From Microbulbifer harenosus (lineage in GTDB: Bacteria; Pseudomonadota; Gammaproteobacteria; Pseudomonadales; Cellvibrionaceae): a DNA stretch of 64,000 bases. Shown here one piece after another: positions 50,319 to 59,212 of this stretch. Within the stretch, counting starts at the first letter, position 1. Every line of letters starts with the position of its first letter. A program made the translations under genes and the position numbers. Location of the stretch: NCBI RefSeq assembly GCF_005771435.1, contig NZ_VANI01000011.1, forward strand, positions 186,001 through 250,000. The letters run 5' to 3'. The notes beneath the pieces were generated by a model. The model made no database searches. It was not told the DNA's origin and worked only from the letters and a program-made list of their open reading frames with translations.

Positions 50319-51476
50319 TTGTCTGCACCGCGTCGTTATTTCCCTCTGATTCTGTTGCTGTTGTGTAGTGTCCAAATTCTGCCTCACGCTGCCGCCCAGG
50401 TGGTTGAGCCACCAAATGACGCGTTGCCACAGGAAGCAGAAGGCGGCGCCGACGAACCGGACGTCGAGCTGCTGCAGATGGACGATTCGCTGCAGAGTGA
50501 GGAGACGCGCCAGCAGAACTGTCTGCGGGAACAGCTGGTTACCGCACCCGCCAATATCACCCTGGAAGAAATGCGTATTCGCTGCAAACTGGCGGTGATA
50601 CGCGACAATCCGCAAGCGGAGACCCCGCTGTTTGCCACGGTGCCGGAAGCGGAACCGCTCTCTGAAGGAGAAGTGTTGTTCAGTGAGCGCGCCAAGGCCA
50701 TTCGCGAAGCGGCAGAAAACCCGTTTACTCTCGCATCCCACAAGGTCAACTACCTGTTGCCCGTCACCTACAACCCGTCGCCCAACAAGGCGGGCCTTGA
50801 AGGCGAATTGGTGAACGGCGAGCCCGTCGATCTGGATTCGATAGAGGTGCAATTCCAGCTCTCGGTGCAGGTACCGGTGTGGCGGGGATTTCTGGGTAAG
50901 GCGTCGTTCATGAGTGTCGCCTACACCAACCGCTCCTTCTGGCAAGCCTACAACTCCGACGATTCCTCACCGTTTCGCGAGACCAACCACGAGCCGGAGC
51001 TGATCATGACCTGGTTGAACGATTGGACAGTGTTCGGCTTCCAGAATGTCGCCAACCAGCTCGCCGTCAATCATCAGTCCAATGGCCGCAGCGAACCTTA
51101 TTCCCGCAGTTGGAACCGTATTTACGCCAATTTGGTGTTTGAAAAGGACGAGTATTTTCTTGCGTTCAAGCCCTGGTACCGCATTCCCGAAAAGCGCGAA
51201 GACGACGACAATCCGGATCTCGAGTATTACCTGGGACACTTCGAACTCACCGGCGGCGTGGATCTGGGGCAACATGCGGTGTCGATCATGCTGCGCAACA
51301 ATCTGCGCTCCGACAACAAGGGCGCGGGTGAGCTGCGCTGGAGTTTCCCCATGGGGCGGCGGGTGCGTGGCTACGTGAAGTACTTCAACGGCTACGGCGA
51401 GAGCCTGATCGACTACGATGAATCGGTACAGACCCTGGGGATTGGCTTTGAGCTGGCCCGGGGCACCGGAAGCTGA
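50319..51476 (+). CDS. pldA: Outer-membrane phospholipase A
   Basis: A 385-residue outer-membrane beta-barrel enzyme with phospholipase A1/A2 activity that removes misplaced phospholipids. A signal peptide (YFPLILLLLCSVQILPHAAA) is followed by an acidic region of about 100 residues and the barrel. The catalytic His-Ser pair is in AVNHQSNGRS, with the Asn of RSWNRIYANL after it; calcium-site Ser and barrel strands continue to the end. The N-terminal extension makes it longer than E. coli PldA (289). It starts with TTG at 50319, with AGGAG upstream. Confidence 0.92.
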   Translation: MSAPRRYFPLILLLLCSVQILPHAAAQVVEPPNDALPQEAEGGADEPDVELLQMDDSLQSEETRQQNCLREQLVTAPANITLEEMRIRCKLAVIRDNPQAETPLFATVPEAEPLSEGEVLFSERAKAIREAAENPFTLASHKVNYLLPVTYNPSPNKAGLEGELVNGEPVDLDSIEVQFQLSVQVPVWRGFLGKASFMSVAYTNRSFWQAYNSDDSSPFRETNHEPELIMTWLNDWTVFGFQNVANQLAVNHQSNGRSEPYSRSWNRIYANLVFEKDEYFLAFKPWYRIPEKREDDDNPDLEYYLGHFELTGGVDLGQHAVSIMLRNNLRSDNKGAGELRWSFPMGRRVRGYVKYFNGYGESLIDYDESVQTLGIGFELARGTGS

Positions 51477-51508
51477 AGCGCCCTGCTGAAAATCTGCAAG
51501 GTCCAAGG

Positions 51509-51913
51509 ATGGGATTTGACGACACCTACAAACTGAGCGCCCATGCGGTAATCACAAATGATGCCGGTGACGTGCTGCAAGTGCGCGCTACTTACGCCGA
51601 CAAATCCTGGGGGCTGCCCGGCGGCGCACTGGATCTCGGTGAAACCATCCATGAGGCGCTGCACCGGGAGTGCCGTGAGGAACTCGGGCGTGACATCGTC
51701 ATCGACTATCTGAGCGGCGTCTATTACCACCGCGTATACAACTCCCACGTGTTTATTTTTCGTGCACACTTTAAGGGCAATGGCGAAATTCGCCTGTCTT
51801 CCGAGCATTCCTCCTACGATTATTTCCCACTCGTCGAGTTAACCCCGGTACAGCGGGTGCGGGTAGTGGATTGCCTTCAATTCAGCGGTGAGGTGCGCAG
51901 CGCAAAATTTTGA
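51509..51913 (+). CDS. NUDIX hydrolase
   Basis: A 134-residue hydrolase. The complete Nudix box is GGALDLGETIHEALHRECREELG without its last residues counted (residues about 39-61), matching GX5EX7REUXEEXGU. The substrate is not predictable. AAGG lies 7 bases before the ATG. It is 32 bp after pldA and may be co-transcribed with it. The following TGA overlaps a TTGACT motif of the next promoter region. Confidence 0.92.
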   Translation: MGFDDTYKLSAHAVITNDAGDVLQVRATYADKSWGLPGGALDLGETIHEALHRECREELGRDIVIDYLSGVYYHRVYNSHVFIFRAHFKGNGEIRLSSEHSSYDYFPLVELTPVQRVRVVDCLQFSGEVRSAKF

Positions 51914-51923
51914 CTTGCGCTGT

Positions 51924-51939
51924 ATTTGTGATCACAAAT
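51924..51939. promoter_or_regulatory. Perfect 16-bp palindrome upstream of the decarboxylase gene
   Basis: ATTTGTGATCACAAAT is an exact inverted repeat, 114 bp before the decarboxylase start, and lies just after TTGACT (51910-51915), a possible -35 box. It looks like an operator for a dimeric repressor. It contains TGTGA and TCACA but without the 6-bp spacer of a CRP site. Confidence 0.6.
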
Positions 51940-52052
51940 CCGATATGGTTCGGGTTTAGTGGAATGAGGGGGCAGATTGCCGCCGGCGCCATCTAGCGCC
52001 TTTTCCCTCCTTTTGCTTCCACCTTCTATGCTGAAAGATAAGAAGAAATGTT

Positions 52053-54026
52053 ATGGATCTGGAAGTGACGATGCCTGATCTGGGCAACCTGAGCGAGCAG
52101 CGCCAGCCACTGGAATGCCGCGTGGCCCTGGTGAGCAGTGATCGCGAGCTGAGTAACAGTTGGGTGAGTGCGCTGAACGCCACCGCCGCGCAACACGAAA
52201 ACCCCCTCGGGCTGCGGTTTGAGGCGGTGACCGTGGGGGCAGTGGAGAAGCGCCTCCTCAACGAGGACAAGCTGCAGGCACTGATCATCGATGGTGGCAG
52301 CAGTCCGGACGAGTTGAAGGATGCGGAACTGCTGGCCGATCGCATGCACGACCTCCGCGCGCAGCTGAATGTCTTCCTGGTGGCGCAAGATTCTTTCTTG
52401 AGCGACCAGGGCGGGGCGCCCGCGTCGGTACGCAAGCGCTTTGACGAGCTGTTCGATCGCCGCGAGGGCAACTTCAACCACATGTTCCGCCTGGTGCAGG
52501 CATTCATTGCCCGCCGGGCCTCCACGCCCTTTGCCGATACCCTCAAGGAATACGTGTTTTCCGCCCGCGATGCCTGGCACACCCCCGGCCACTCCGGCGG
52601 CGACAGCCTGCGCAACAGCCCGTGGGTGGGGGATTTTTACCGTTTTATGGGTGAACACGTGTTCAATACCGATCTCTCGGTATCGGTGCAGGTGCTCGAC
52701 AGTCTGCTGGAGCCGCACTCGGTGATCCAGGAGGCGCAGGACCTCGCTGCCCAGGCCTTCGGTGCCGAGCACACTTTCTTTCTAACCAATGGCACATCCA
52801 CCGCCAACAAGGTGGTTATCCAACAGATCCTCGGCGGCGGCGGCAAGATCATCGTTGACCAGGCCTGCCACAAGTCGGTGCACCACGCCATTGTCATGAA
52901 CCGGGTGGAACCGGTCTATCTCAAGTCCACCCTGCATCCGGAATTTGGCATCTACGGCCCGGTGCGCCGCGCGGATATCGAACAGGCGCTGGATGACCAT
53001 CCGGATGCGGGGCTGCTGGTCATCACCTCCTGCACCTACGACGGTCTGCGCTATGACCTGAAGCCGATCATCGACTATGCCCACGAGCGCGGTGTGAAGG
53101 TGTTGATCGACGAGGCCTGGTACGCCCACGGCTACTTCCACACCGAGCTGCGCCCCACCGCGCTCGAATGCGGGGCTGATTACGTCACCCAGAGTACCCA
53201 CAAAATGCTGTCGGCCTTTTCCCAGGCGAGCATGATCCATGTGCAGGACCCGGATTTCGATGAATTCCGCTTCCGCGAGAATCTCAATATGTACGCGTCC
53301 ACCAGTCCGCAGTACTCGATGATTGCGAGCCTGGATGTGGCCCGCAAACAGATGGTGATGGAAGGCTACGGCTGTCTGCGCCATTGCCTGCTCATGGTGG
53401 AAACCCTGCGCCGGGAAGTGGACGCCACCGGCGTGTTCCGCGCGCTCACCCGCGAAGACCTGATCCCGGCGCCGCTTGCCAATGACAATATCTGTCTGGA
53501 CCCCACCAAGGTCACCATCGATGTCAGTGCGAGCGGTTATTCCGGTAAGGAGATCCAGGTAAAACTGTTCGACCAGTTCGGCATTCAGGTGGAAAAAACC
53601 ACCTACAACACCGTTACCGTGTTGGTGACTCTTGGCAGTACCGAGAGCAAACTGCTGCGTCTGGTGCACGCACTGAAAGAGCTGGCACGCAACCCGCGTC
53701 GCCGCAGTCATATCAGCGCGTCGCGTCAGCTGCCGGAGTTCACCCAGCTGAACTGTCTGCCGGCGGATGCCTATTTCGCCGAGACCGAAGAGCTGCCGCT
53801 GATGGACAACGGCGTGGTGGCCGAGAAAAAACTGGTGGGACGCACCTGCGCCGATGAAATCGTACCCTATCCACCGGGGATTCCCGTGCTGGTGCCAGGG
53901 CAGGAAATTTCCGCGCAGATTGTGCAGTTCCTGCAGCAGCTGTTACAGGGGCAGAACACCACGGAAATTCACGGGTTGATTTTCCGCTCCGACGAGCCAA
54001 TGTTGCGTGTTGTGAAGAAAAACTAA
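52053..54026 (+). CDS. Orn/Lys/Arg decarboxylase (PLP-dependent, fold III-like basic amino acid family)
   Basis: A 657-residue PLP enzyme of the Orn/Lys/Arg decarboxylase major-domain family. Residues 1-130 form a receiver-like wing domain, and the PLP domain follows: WHTPGHSGGDSLRNSPWVGDFY, FFLTNGTSTANKVV, IDEAWYAHGYFH with the PLP-binding Asp, and the Schiff-base Lys in TQSTHKMLSAFSQ (about residue 388). The C-terminal domain ends at 657. It decarboxylates arginine, lysine or ornithine; which one is unclear. The ATG at 52053 has a weak SD; an ATG at 52071 has GGAAG 5 bases upstream and is an alternative. Confidence 0.92.
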   Translation: MDLEVTMPDLGNLSEQRQPLECRVALVSSDRELSNSWVSALNATAAQHENPLGLRFEAVTVGAVEKRLLNEDKLQALIIDGGSSPDELKDAELLADRMHDLRAQLNVFLVAQDSFLSDQGGAPASVRKRFDELFDRREGNFNHMFRLVQAFIARRASTPFADTLKEYVFSARDAWHTPGHSGGDSLRNSPWVGDFYRFMGEHVFNTDLSVSVQVLDSLLEPHSVIQEAQDLAAQAFGAEHTFFLTNGTSTANKVVIQQILGGGGKIIVDQACHKSVHHAIVMNRVEPVYLKSTLHPEFGIYGPVRRADIEQALDDHPDAGLLVITSCTYDGLRYDLKPIIDYAHERGVKVLIDEAWYAHGYFHTELRPTALECGADYVTQSTHKMLSAFSQASMIHVQDPDFDEFRFRENLNMYASTSPQYSMIASLDVARKQMVMEGYGCLRHCLLMVETLRREVDATGVFRALTREDLIPAPLANDNICLDPTKVTIDVSASGYSGKEIQVKLFDQFGIQVEKTTYNTVTVLVTLGSTESKLLRLVHALKELARNPRRRSHISASRQLPEFTQLNCLPADAYFAETEELPLMDNGVVAEKKLVGRTCADEIVPYPPGIPVLVPGQEISAQIVQFLQQLLQGQNTTEIHGLIFRSDEPMLRVVKKN

Positions 54027-54235
54027 ACTCTCGCGCTGATACCGCTCTCGCTATTTGGCTTCGTATCCTGACCATTTTCCGGGCTCCTCGTTAGAGGGGT
54101 CTGTTGATTTATGGTCACTTTTCTCCGTGTTTTATGACGAATCGTCAGCACTCCTGATTTTCTCGCAATCCCCTTGTATTCAATCTTGCGCCAGGCGGTA
54201 GGCGCAGCTATAGTTGCGCCCGCTAAACAAGGTGC

Positions 54236-54254
54236 GAATGATAATGTTTTGCGT
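54236..54254 (+). promoter_or_regulatory. Possible Fur box upstream of the siderophore receptor
   Basis: The stretch around GAATGATAATGTTTTGCGT, 74-92 bp before the receptor start, has one good GATAAT hexamer and weaker flanking ones. Iron regulation is expected for this operon, but the site is a partial match only. Confidence 0.3.
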
Positions 54255-54327
54255 TTAGTTGTGCGCATTGGCGCGGGTATGCCGCTCGCACATTCCGGCT
54301 TTCTCACACAATTCCATCGGAGCTGAT

Positions 54328-56577
54328 ATGTCACTGCGATCACCTGCGGCTGCCCGTTTTCTGGCGGCGTCACTTCTGTTTGTCGGTATTGCCGAGGCCA
54401 ACGCCGAGCGCGCGGCGCGGCCGGGGGTAAAGGAAAACCTCGAAGAAGTGGTGGTGACCGCCACGGGTCTCTCCAAAGCGAGTTCGGCGACCAAAGCTGG
54501 TATTCCCATCATTGAATCGGCGCAGACCGTGTCTGTTATCAGCCGCGAAGAGATCGACCTGCGCGCTGCCTCCACCATCGCCGATGCCCTGTCTTACACT
54601 GCCGGTGTGCAGCCCGAGGCGTTCGGTATCGACAGCCGCACCGATGAAATTTCCGTACGCGGTTTTGGTGCCGGTGGCTTCTCTAGCAACAGCAACTTTG
54701 TCGATGGCTTGCGCCTGCCGGCCGGTGGCCAGTGGACCCGTTTCGGTTTCGATACCTTTGGCCTGCAGCAGGTGGAGGTACTGAAAGGCCCATCCAGCGT
54801 GCTCTACGGCCAGTCTGCGCCGGGCGGTATGGTGAACATGGTGACCAAGCGCGCAGATGGCAACACCACCCGTGAACTGTTGGTTCAGGGCCAGGGTTAC
54901 ACGGACCTGGACAATTTTTCCGGCCGCATCGCTTCCGATTTTGGCGGCAATCTGAATGAAGCCGGCACCGTCAGCGGGCGTCTCGTCACCGTCGCCGAAG
55001 ACGGCGGCAGTCAGGTGAATGACGTCGACAAGAGCCGCTACTACCTGTCGCCGAGCGTGACCTGGAAACCGAGCGACGCCACTACCTGGACCCTCCTGAC
55101 CCAGTATCAACGGGACGAGGGCGGCTCCACTTTTCAGTTCCTGCCGGCACTCGGTTCACTGGAGTCGTCTAACGGTCAGTACATCGAAAACGACGCGAAT
55201 ATTGGCGAGCCGGATTGGAACACATTTGACCGCGACCAGTTGCTGGTGGGTTCCTTCCTTGAGCACGATATCAACGACAGCCTGACCCTACGCAACAATC
55301 TGCGCTACACCCACATTGAAACGCTTTATCAGGTCACCGTGCTGTCTGGCAACACCATTGCCGATTGCTCTGCCACGGCTTTTGGCGACCAGTGTATCGA
55401 CGGGCAGACCATCGGCCGCCGCGCCGTGCAGGGTGATGGCGAGAGCGACGGCTATGCCGTCGACACCCAGCTTGAGGGCCGTTTCGATACCGGCAACCTG
55501 CAGCACACCGTGCTCGGTGGCGTCGACTACTTCCATACCGAGTGGGAGCACTTCCGCGATCTGGTGAGCCTGCCGGGCCTGCCCCGCGGTCAGGTCGACC
55601 CCCTGTGGGACATCTTCAACCCCGAGTCCCGCGGCAGTGGCACCTATGTGGACAATATGAATCCGCAGGTATACAGCGCTGCGGTGAGCAAGCAGAGCGG
55701 CGTATACCTGCAGGACCAGATCAGCACCGGCAAGCTGCGTTTCAATATTGGCGGCCGCTACGACTGGACCGACGATACCAGCACCAATCTTCTGACCGGG
55801 AGCGAATTTGAGACCGAAGCGGATGCGTTCACCTGGCGCACTGGCGCGGTCTACCTGTTCGACAATGGTTTCGCGCCCTATGTAAGTTACTCGGAATCGT
55901 TTCTGCCGCAGCTGGTCGATCCGTCCAGCACTTTGAACGGCGTGCTGTTCGACCCGACCACCGGCGAGCAGATTGAGGCGGGGCTCCGTTTCCAGAGTGG
56001 CAACAATGTCTACGTAAGCCTGGGTGGTTTCGAGATAACCCAGCAGAATGTGTCCACCCCGGATCCGAACGGCGCCCTGTGCGGCAATTCCACCTGCCGC
56101 GTACAGACCGGTGAAGCGCAGGTGCGCGGAGTAGAGCTGGAAGGCCGCGCGGCGCTCGCGTCCGGCACCACCCTGATCGCCTCGGCCTCGTGCCTGGACG
56201 CCGAGGTGACCAAGTCCAACGATCCGATTGTTGGCAACACCATGCCGCAGGTGCCAGACATGCTGGCGTCGCTGTTTATCGACCACCGCATTGAGCAGGG
56301 CGCGCTGGCGGGGCTCGGATTCGGCGCCGGCGTGCGCTACACCGGTGAGAGTTTCGGCGACACCAATAACACGCTCGAAATCGGTGATTACACCCTGTTT
56401 GACCTGCTGGCCCGCTACGACTTCGGCGTGGCGCGTCCAGAACTGGATGGCGTATCCCTGTCGCTGAATGCGCGCAACCTGAACGATGAGCGCTATGTGG
56501 CAACCTGTACCGCCACCGCGGCCTGTTACTACGGCCAGGGCCGCGTGGTGACCGCGCGTCTTCAGTACCGGTGGTAA
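54328..56577 (+). CDS. TonB-dependent siderophore receptor
   Basis: A 749-residue outer-membrane receptor. The signal peptide ends at AEANA (about residue 25). A TonB box-like EEVVVTATG follows, then the plug domain (PIIESAQTVSVISREEI, LSYTAGVQPEAFG, EISVRGFGAGG, VEVLKGPSSVLYGQSAPGGMVNMVTKRA), which is typical for the FhuE/FcuA-type siderophore branch. The 22-strand barrel ends with LQYRW. The ATG at 54328 has GGAG 5 bases upstream. The ligand is unknown; ferric hydroxamates are common for this branch. Two small membrane protein genes and a PepSY gene follow. Confidence 0.94.
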   Translation: MSLRSPAAARFLAASLLFVGIAEANAERAARPGVKENLEEVVVTATGLSKASSATKAGIPIIESAQTVSVISREEIDLRAASTIADALSYTAGVQPEAFGIDSRTDEISVRGFGAGGFSSNSNFVDGLRLPAGGQWTRFGFDTFGLQQVEVLKGPSSVLYGQSAPGGMVNMVTKRADGNTTRELLVQGQGYTDLDNFSGRIASDFGGNLNEAGTVSGRLVTVAEDGGSQVNDVDKSRYYLSPSVTWKPSDATTWTLLTQYQRDEGGSTFQFLPALGSLESSNGQYIENDANIGEPDWNTFDRDQLLVGSFLEHDINDSLTLRNNLRYTHIETLYQVTVLSGNTIADCSATAFGDQCIDGQTIGRRAVQGDGESDGYAVDTQLEGRFDTGNLQHTVLGGVDYFHTEWEHFRDLVSLPGLPRGQVDPLWDIFNPESRGSGTYVDNMNPQVYSAAVSKQSGVYLQDQISTGKLRFNIGGRYDWTDDTSTNLLTGSEFETEADAFTWRTGAVYLFDNGFAPYVSYSESFLPQLVDPSSTLNGVLFDPTTGEQIEAGLRFQSGNNVYVSLGGFEITQQNVSTPDPNGALCGNSTCRVQTGEAQVRGVELEGRAALASGTTLIASASCLDAEVTKSNDPIVGNTMPQVPDMLASLFIDHRIEQGALAGLGFGAGVRYTGESFGDTNNTLEIGDYTLFDLLARYDFGVARPELDGVSLSLNARNLNDERYVATCTATAACYYGQGRVVTARLQYRW

Positions 56578-56666
56578 CCCGCAGTAAAAGAAGCCTGACA
56601 CTGCACCCTCCGTTCTGGCTGTTTAACTTCGTCGGGGATATTGCGAATTAACAAGGGAATAACCCA

Positions 56667-56948
56667 GTGACAGTGCTACTTCTGAGTTCAGCTGCATTGC
56701 TAATCGCGCTCGGTGCGGGGCTGTTGTACCTCGCCAGCCCGAATCAACGCATTTTTTCTTCTGTTCTGCCGGCGCGCCCTCTGTTATGGGCCGGACTGCT
56801 ACTGCTGGCGCTTGCGCTGGTACTGCTGCTGCAGTATTCCGGCACCGCAACATCGGTGTTTATTCTTCTCACCGGTGTGATGTTCACGTGGACCATTCCG
56901 CCGATGGTCATTGCTTACCTTCGACACAAGCGGGAGGTGCAATCGTGA
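56667..56948 (+). CDS. Small membrane protein of the iron-uptake operon (DUF3325-like)
   Basis: A 93-residue protein with three hydrophobic helices (LLLSSAALLIALGAGLLYLA, LLWAGLLLLALALVLLLQ, FILLTGVMFTWTIPPMVIAYL). GTG start at 56667, with AAGGG about 9 bases upstream. Small three-helix proteins of the DUF3325 kind often lie between a siderophore receptor and a PepSY protein, and this one fits in size and position; the family assignment is by context. Its stop overlaps the next gene (GTGA). Confidence 0.7.
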   Translation: MTVLLLSSAALLIALGAGLLYLASPNQRIFSSVLPARPLLWAGLLLLALALVLLLQYSGTATSVFILLTGVMFTWTIPPMVIAYLRHKREVQS

Positions 56949-57265
56949 GCGCGAAACTGCCCAAAGCACAGCAGCTCTCCAGTGCCAACTGGTTCGGTAA
57001 GGCGAGTGCCGGTGTGATTGCCGGTTTTATGCTGACCCTGGCCATATGCGGATTACTGGCCCACTTCGGGCCACTCGACGTGGGGTATTTTTCCGCACAG
57101 TCGCAGATCAGCATGTGGCTGATGTCCCCGGTGTGGGGGCTGATCATGAGTTTCTGCTTTCTGTTCCGTAACGGCGTGCACGCCTGGGCCTGGTTGGGTA
57201 GTGGCAATGCGGTTCTGTGGGGGCTGCTGTTGGGCAGCCAGTATCTGGTGGGGCAGGGCGGATAA
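56945..57265 (+). CDS. Small membrane protein of the iron-uptake operon (DUF3649-like)
   Basis: A 106-residue protein with three hydrophobic helices and the pattern VIAGFMLTLAICGLLAHFG and WLMSPVWGLIMSFCFLFRNG, resembling DUF3649-type iron-uptake proteins. The GTG at 56945 overlaps the preceding stop by GTGA and is the start used. The PepSY gene starts 15 bp after its stop. The function is unknown; it presumably helps in periplasmic iron release or transfer. Confidence 0.72.
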   Translation: MSAKLPKAQQLSSANWFGKASAGVIAGFMLTLAICGLLAHFGPLDVGYFSAQSQISMWLMSPVWGLIMSFCFLFRNGVHAWAWLGSGNAVLWGLLLGSQYLVGQGG

Positions 57266-57279
57266 TCGGGTAGAGAATC

Positions 57280-58926
57280 ATGAAGATACGTAGCGACATT
57301 GTGCGCATGTACCGCGACATCCACAGCTGGGTGGGTATTGTCTGCGGGCTTGCACTGTTCATCGCGTTTTATGCGGGCGCCATCACCATGTTCGAAGCGC
57401 CGCTGAAGCGCTGGGCGTCACCGCCGATGCATGTTACCGAGCACACACCGCTGGAGCGAACTCCGGAACTGGTGGAAAAAGTGCTGATGGAATACCCCAA
57501 GGCCGCGCTCAATTACGACATCACACTTGCACCAGACCTGGAGCGGCCGGCGCGCATGAGCTGGAACAGTGGCCCGCGCGGTAGCGGCACCACTTACTAC
57601 GCAGAACTCGCGCAAGACGGCTCCCTGCTGGTACACAGTGAGGGGCCAAGTGCGGTGGGCCAGTTAGTGGATGACCTGCACCGGCAGATCGGGATTCTGG
57701 TGGACCACGATATCGCCATGCCGATCATGGGCATCATTTCGTTTTTGTATTTTATCGCGCTGGTATCCGGTGTAATCGTGCTGCTGCCGACGCTGGTGAA
57801 AGACCTGTTCATCTTGCGTATCGGAAAAAATCTGAAACGTATGTGGTTGGACTTTCACAATGCACTCGGACTGTTCAGCCTGCCGTTCCACATCATTATG
57901 GCGCTGACTGCCGTGGTGTTTGCCTTCCACGATCAGTTCTACGATGCCCAGGGCGCACTGCTGGCAAAGAACGATCGCATCGCCATGGAGGAGCACGCAG
58001 AGCTACACCGCAACCAGGTGCCGCTGAACCCGCAGCAGATCGTGGCGCGTCTGAAAGAACAGTCGCCGGACTTTGAGCCCGTGTATATCAATTATCACTA
58101 CGAGGAAGACCACGGTGTTGAGATGCGTGTGGCGGGCAGCAACCCCCGTTACGGCATGCGCGGCGCGACGTTCGGTTTTGCCGGCGTCGACGCTTACACC
58201 GGCGACCTCACCATGACCGGCTACATGCCCGGTGAGCAGGACGGCTGGTTTGCCACGGTGACCAGTTTCTTTGCACTGCACTTCGGCAACTTCGGTGGCA
58301 ACCCCGTGCGTTGGGCGTACTTTCTGCTCGGGCTTGCAGGCGCGGTATTGTTCTACACCGGCAACCTGCTGTGGATCGAGACCCATCGCAAAAAGCGCCG
58401 CAAAGGGTACGAGTATCTTGATGTGCAGCAGACGCGCGCGTCGAAAATTCTGGGTGCGCTGACGGTGGGTATTTCCCTCGGCTGTATCGCCGGCATCTCT
58501 TCTACCATCGCCGCCGCCAAGGTGCTGCCACAGTGGACGGATGCAGTGGGCGCGTGGCACACCGGGATTTACTATGCCGTATTTTTCCTGTTCAGTGCCT
58601 GGGCATTCATTCGCGGTGCCGCGAGGGGGGCGGTGGAGCTACTGTGTGCATCCGCCATCGCGACACTGCTGATTCCTCTGGTGAGTCTATTTTCGGCCTT
58701 CCTCCCCGGTTTTGGTTGGAACCACGGCGGCAGCAGTTATCTGATTGATATCGTGGCTGTCATTGGTGCCGGCAGTTTGGCATTGCTCGCGCGCAAAACC
58801 CTGCAGCGGATTCACCGTGCGCCGGAATATAGCATCTGGTATGTGGGCACTGACGAGAGTGCACAGTCGGCCGGAGCAACTGAACCGGAAACTGACGCGG
58901 TGAACGTCGCTTCCAGCCCGACCTGA
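57280..58926 (+). CDS. PepSY-associated transmembrane protein (ferric-siderophore reductase-like)
   Basis: A 548-residue inner-membrane protein with the PepSY_TM architecture. The N-terminal helix region has YRDIHSWVGIVCGLALF, with the characteristic His; a periplasmic PepSY region is followed by FHNALGLFSLPFHIIMALTAVVFAFHD and by three to five more helices (ALHFGNFGGNPVRWAYFLLGLAGAVLFYTGNLLWIE in part). Conserved His residues may bind haem. Proteins of this kind act in reductive iron release from siderophores. It is the last gene of the iron operon and is followed by a bidirectional-type terminator. Confidence 0.9.
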   Translation: MKIRSDIVRMYRDIHSWVGIVCGLALFIAFYAGAITMFEAPLKRWASPPMHVTEHTPLERTPELVEKVLMEYPKAALNYDITLAPDLERPARMSWNSGPRGSGTTYYAELAQDGSLLVHSEGPSAVGQLVDDLHRQIGILVDHDIAMPIMGIISFLYFIALVSGVIVLLPTLVKDLFILRIGKNLKRMWLDFHNALGLFSLPFHIIMALTAVVFAFHDQFYDAQGALLAKNDRIAMEEHAELHRNQVPLNPQQIVARLKEQSPDFEPVYINYHYEEDHGVEMRVAGSNPRYGMRGATFGFAGVDAYTGDLTMTGYMPGEQDGWFATVTSFFALHFGNFGGNPVRWAYFLLGLAGAVLFYTGNLLWIETHRKKRRKGYEYLDVQQTRASKILGALTVGISLGCIAGISSTIAAAKVLPQWTDAVGAWHTGIYYAVFFLFSAWAFIRGAARGAVELLCASAIATLLIPLVSLFSAFLPGFGWNHGGSSYLIDIVAVIGAGSLALLARKTLQRIHRAPEYSIWYVGTDESAQSAGATEPETDAVNVASSPT

Positions 58927-58953
58927 TGGAACGACGGTATCGAGGCTGAAACG

Positions 58954-58987
58954 AAAAAAGCTGCGCTCGGATGAACACAGCTTTTTT
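58954..58987. terminator. Bidirectional terminator after the iron operon
   Basis: AAAAAAGCTG (58954-58963) pairs with CAGCTTTTTT (58978-58987) around a 14-base loop, giving a U-tract on both strands. It would stop the iron operon from the left and minus-strand transcripts, such as that of thuA, from the right. Confidence 0.75.
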
Positions 58988-59030
58988 GAAAGAATATCGA
59001 GATCGGGCATTACCTGCGCCGATCGGACTT

Positions 59031-59195
59031 CTAATGCTTCGCCAGTACCCGCACAGGTTGCTCCGCAAAAAACGGAAGCTGGCTGGCGGGATCGATCACC
59101 TCACCGTTCTGACGCAGCTCCCAGTGCAGGTGTGGGCCTGTGGCTTTGCCGGTGCTACCCACCAGACCGAGGATCTGCCCCTGATTTCGCTGAAC
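59031..59195 (-). pseudogene. 3' remnant of an M23 (LytM-type) peptidase gene
   Basis: Read on the minus strand, this stretch encodes VQRNQGQILGLVGSTGKATG, directly followed by PHLHWELRQNGEVIDPASQ and a TAG stop at 59033-59031. GxTGxATGPHLHxEL is the C-terminal zinc and active-site motif of M23/LytM metallopeptidases. Only about 54 residues remain; homology begins next to the thuA stop, and there is no start codon or SD of its own. The rest of the gene is not in the neighbourhood, so a deletion or replacement event with the breakpoint near 59195-59215 is likely. Confidence 0.8.
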
Positions 59196-59212
59196 TCGGC
59201 TCGGCCTAAGTC

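Noticed and set aside
51924..51939. CRP binding site
   Set aside because: TGTGA and TCACA are adjacent; CRP sites need about 6 bp between them.
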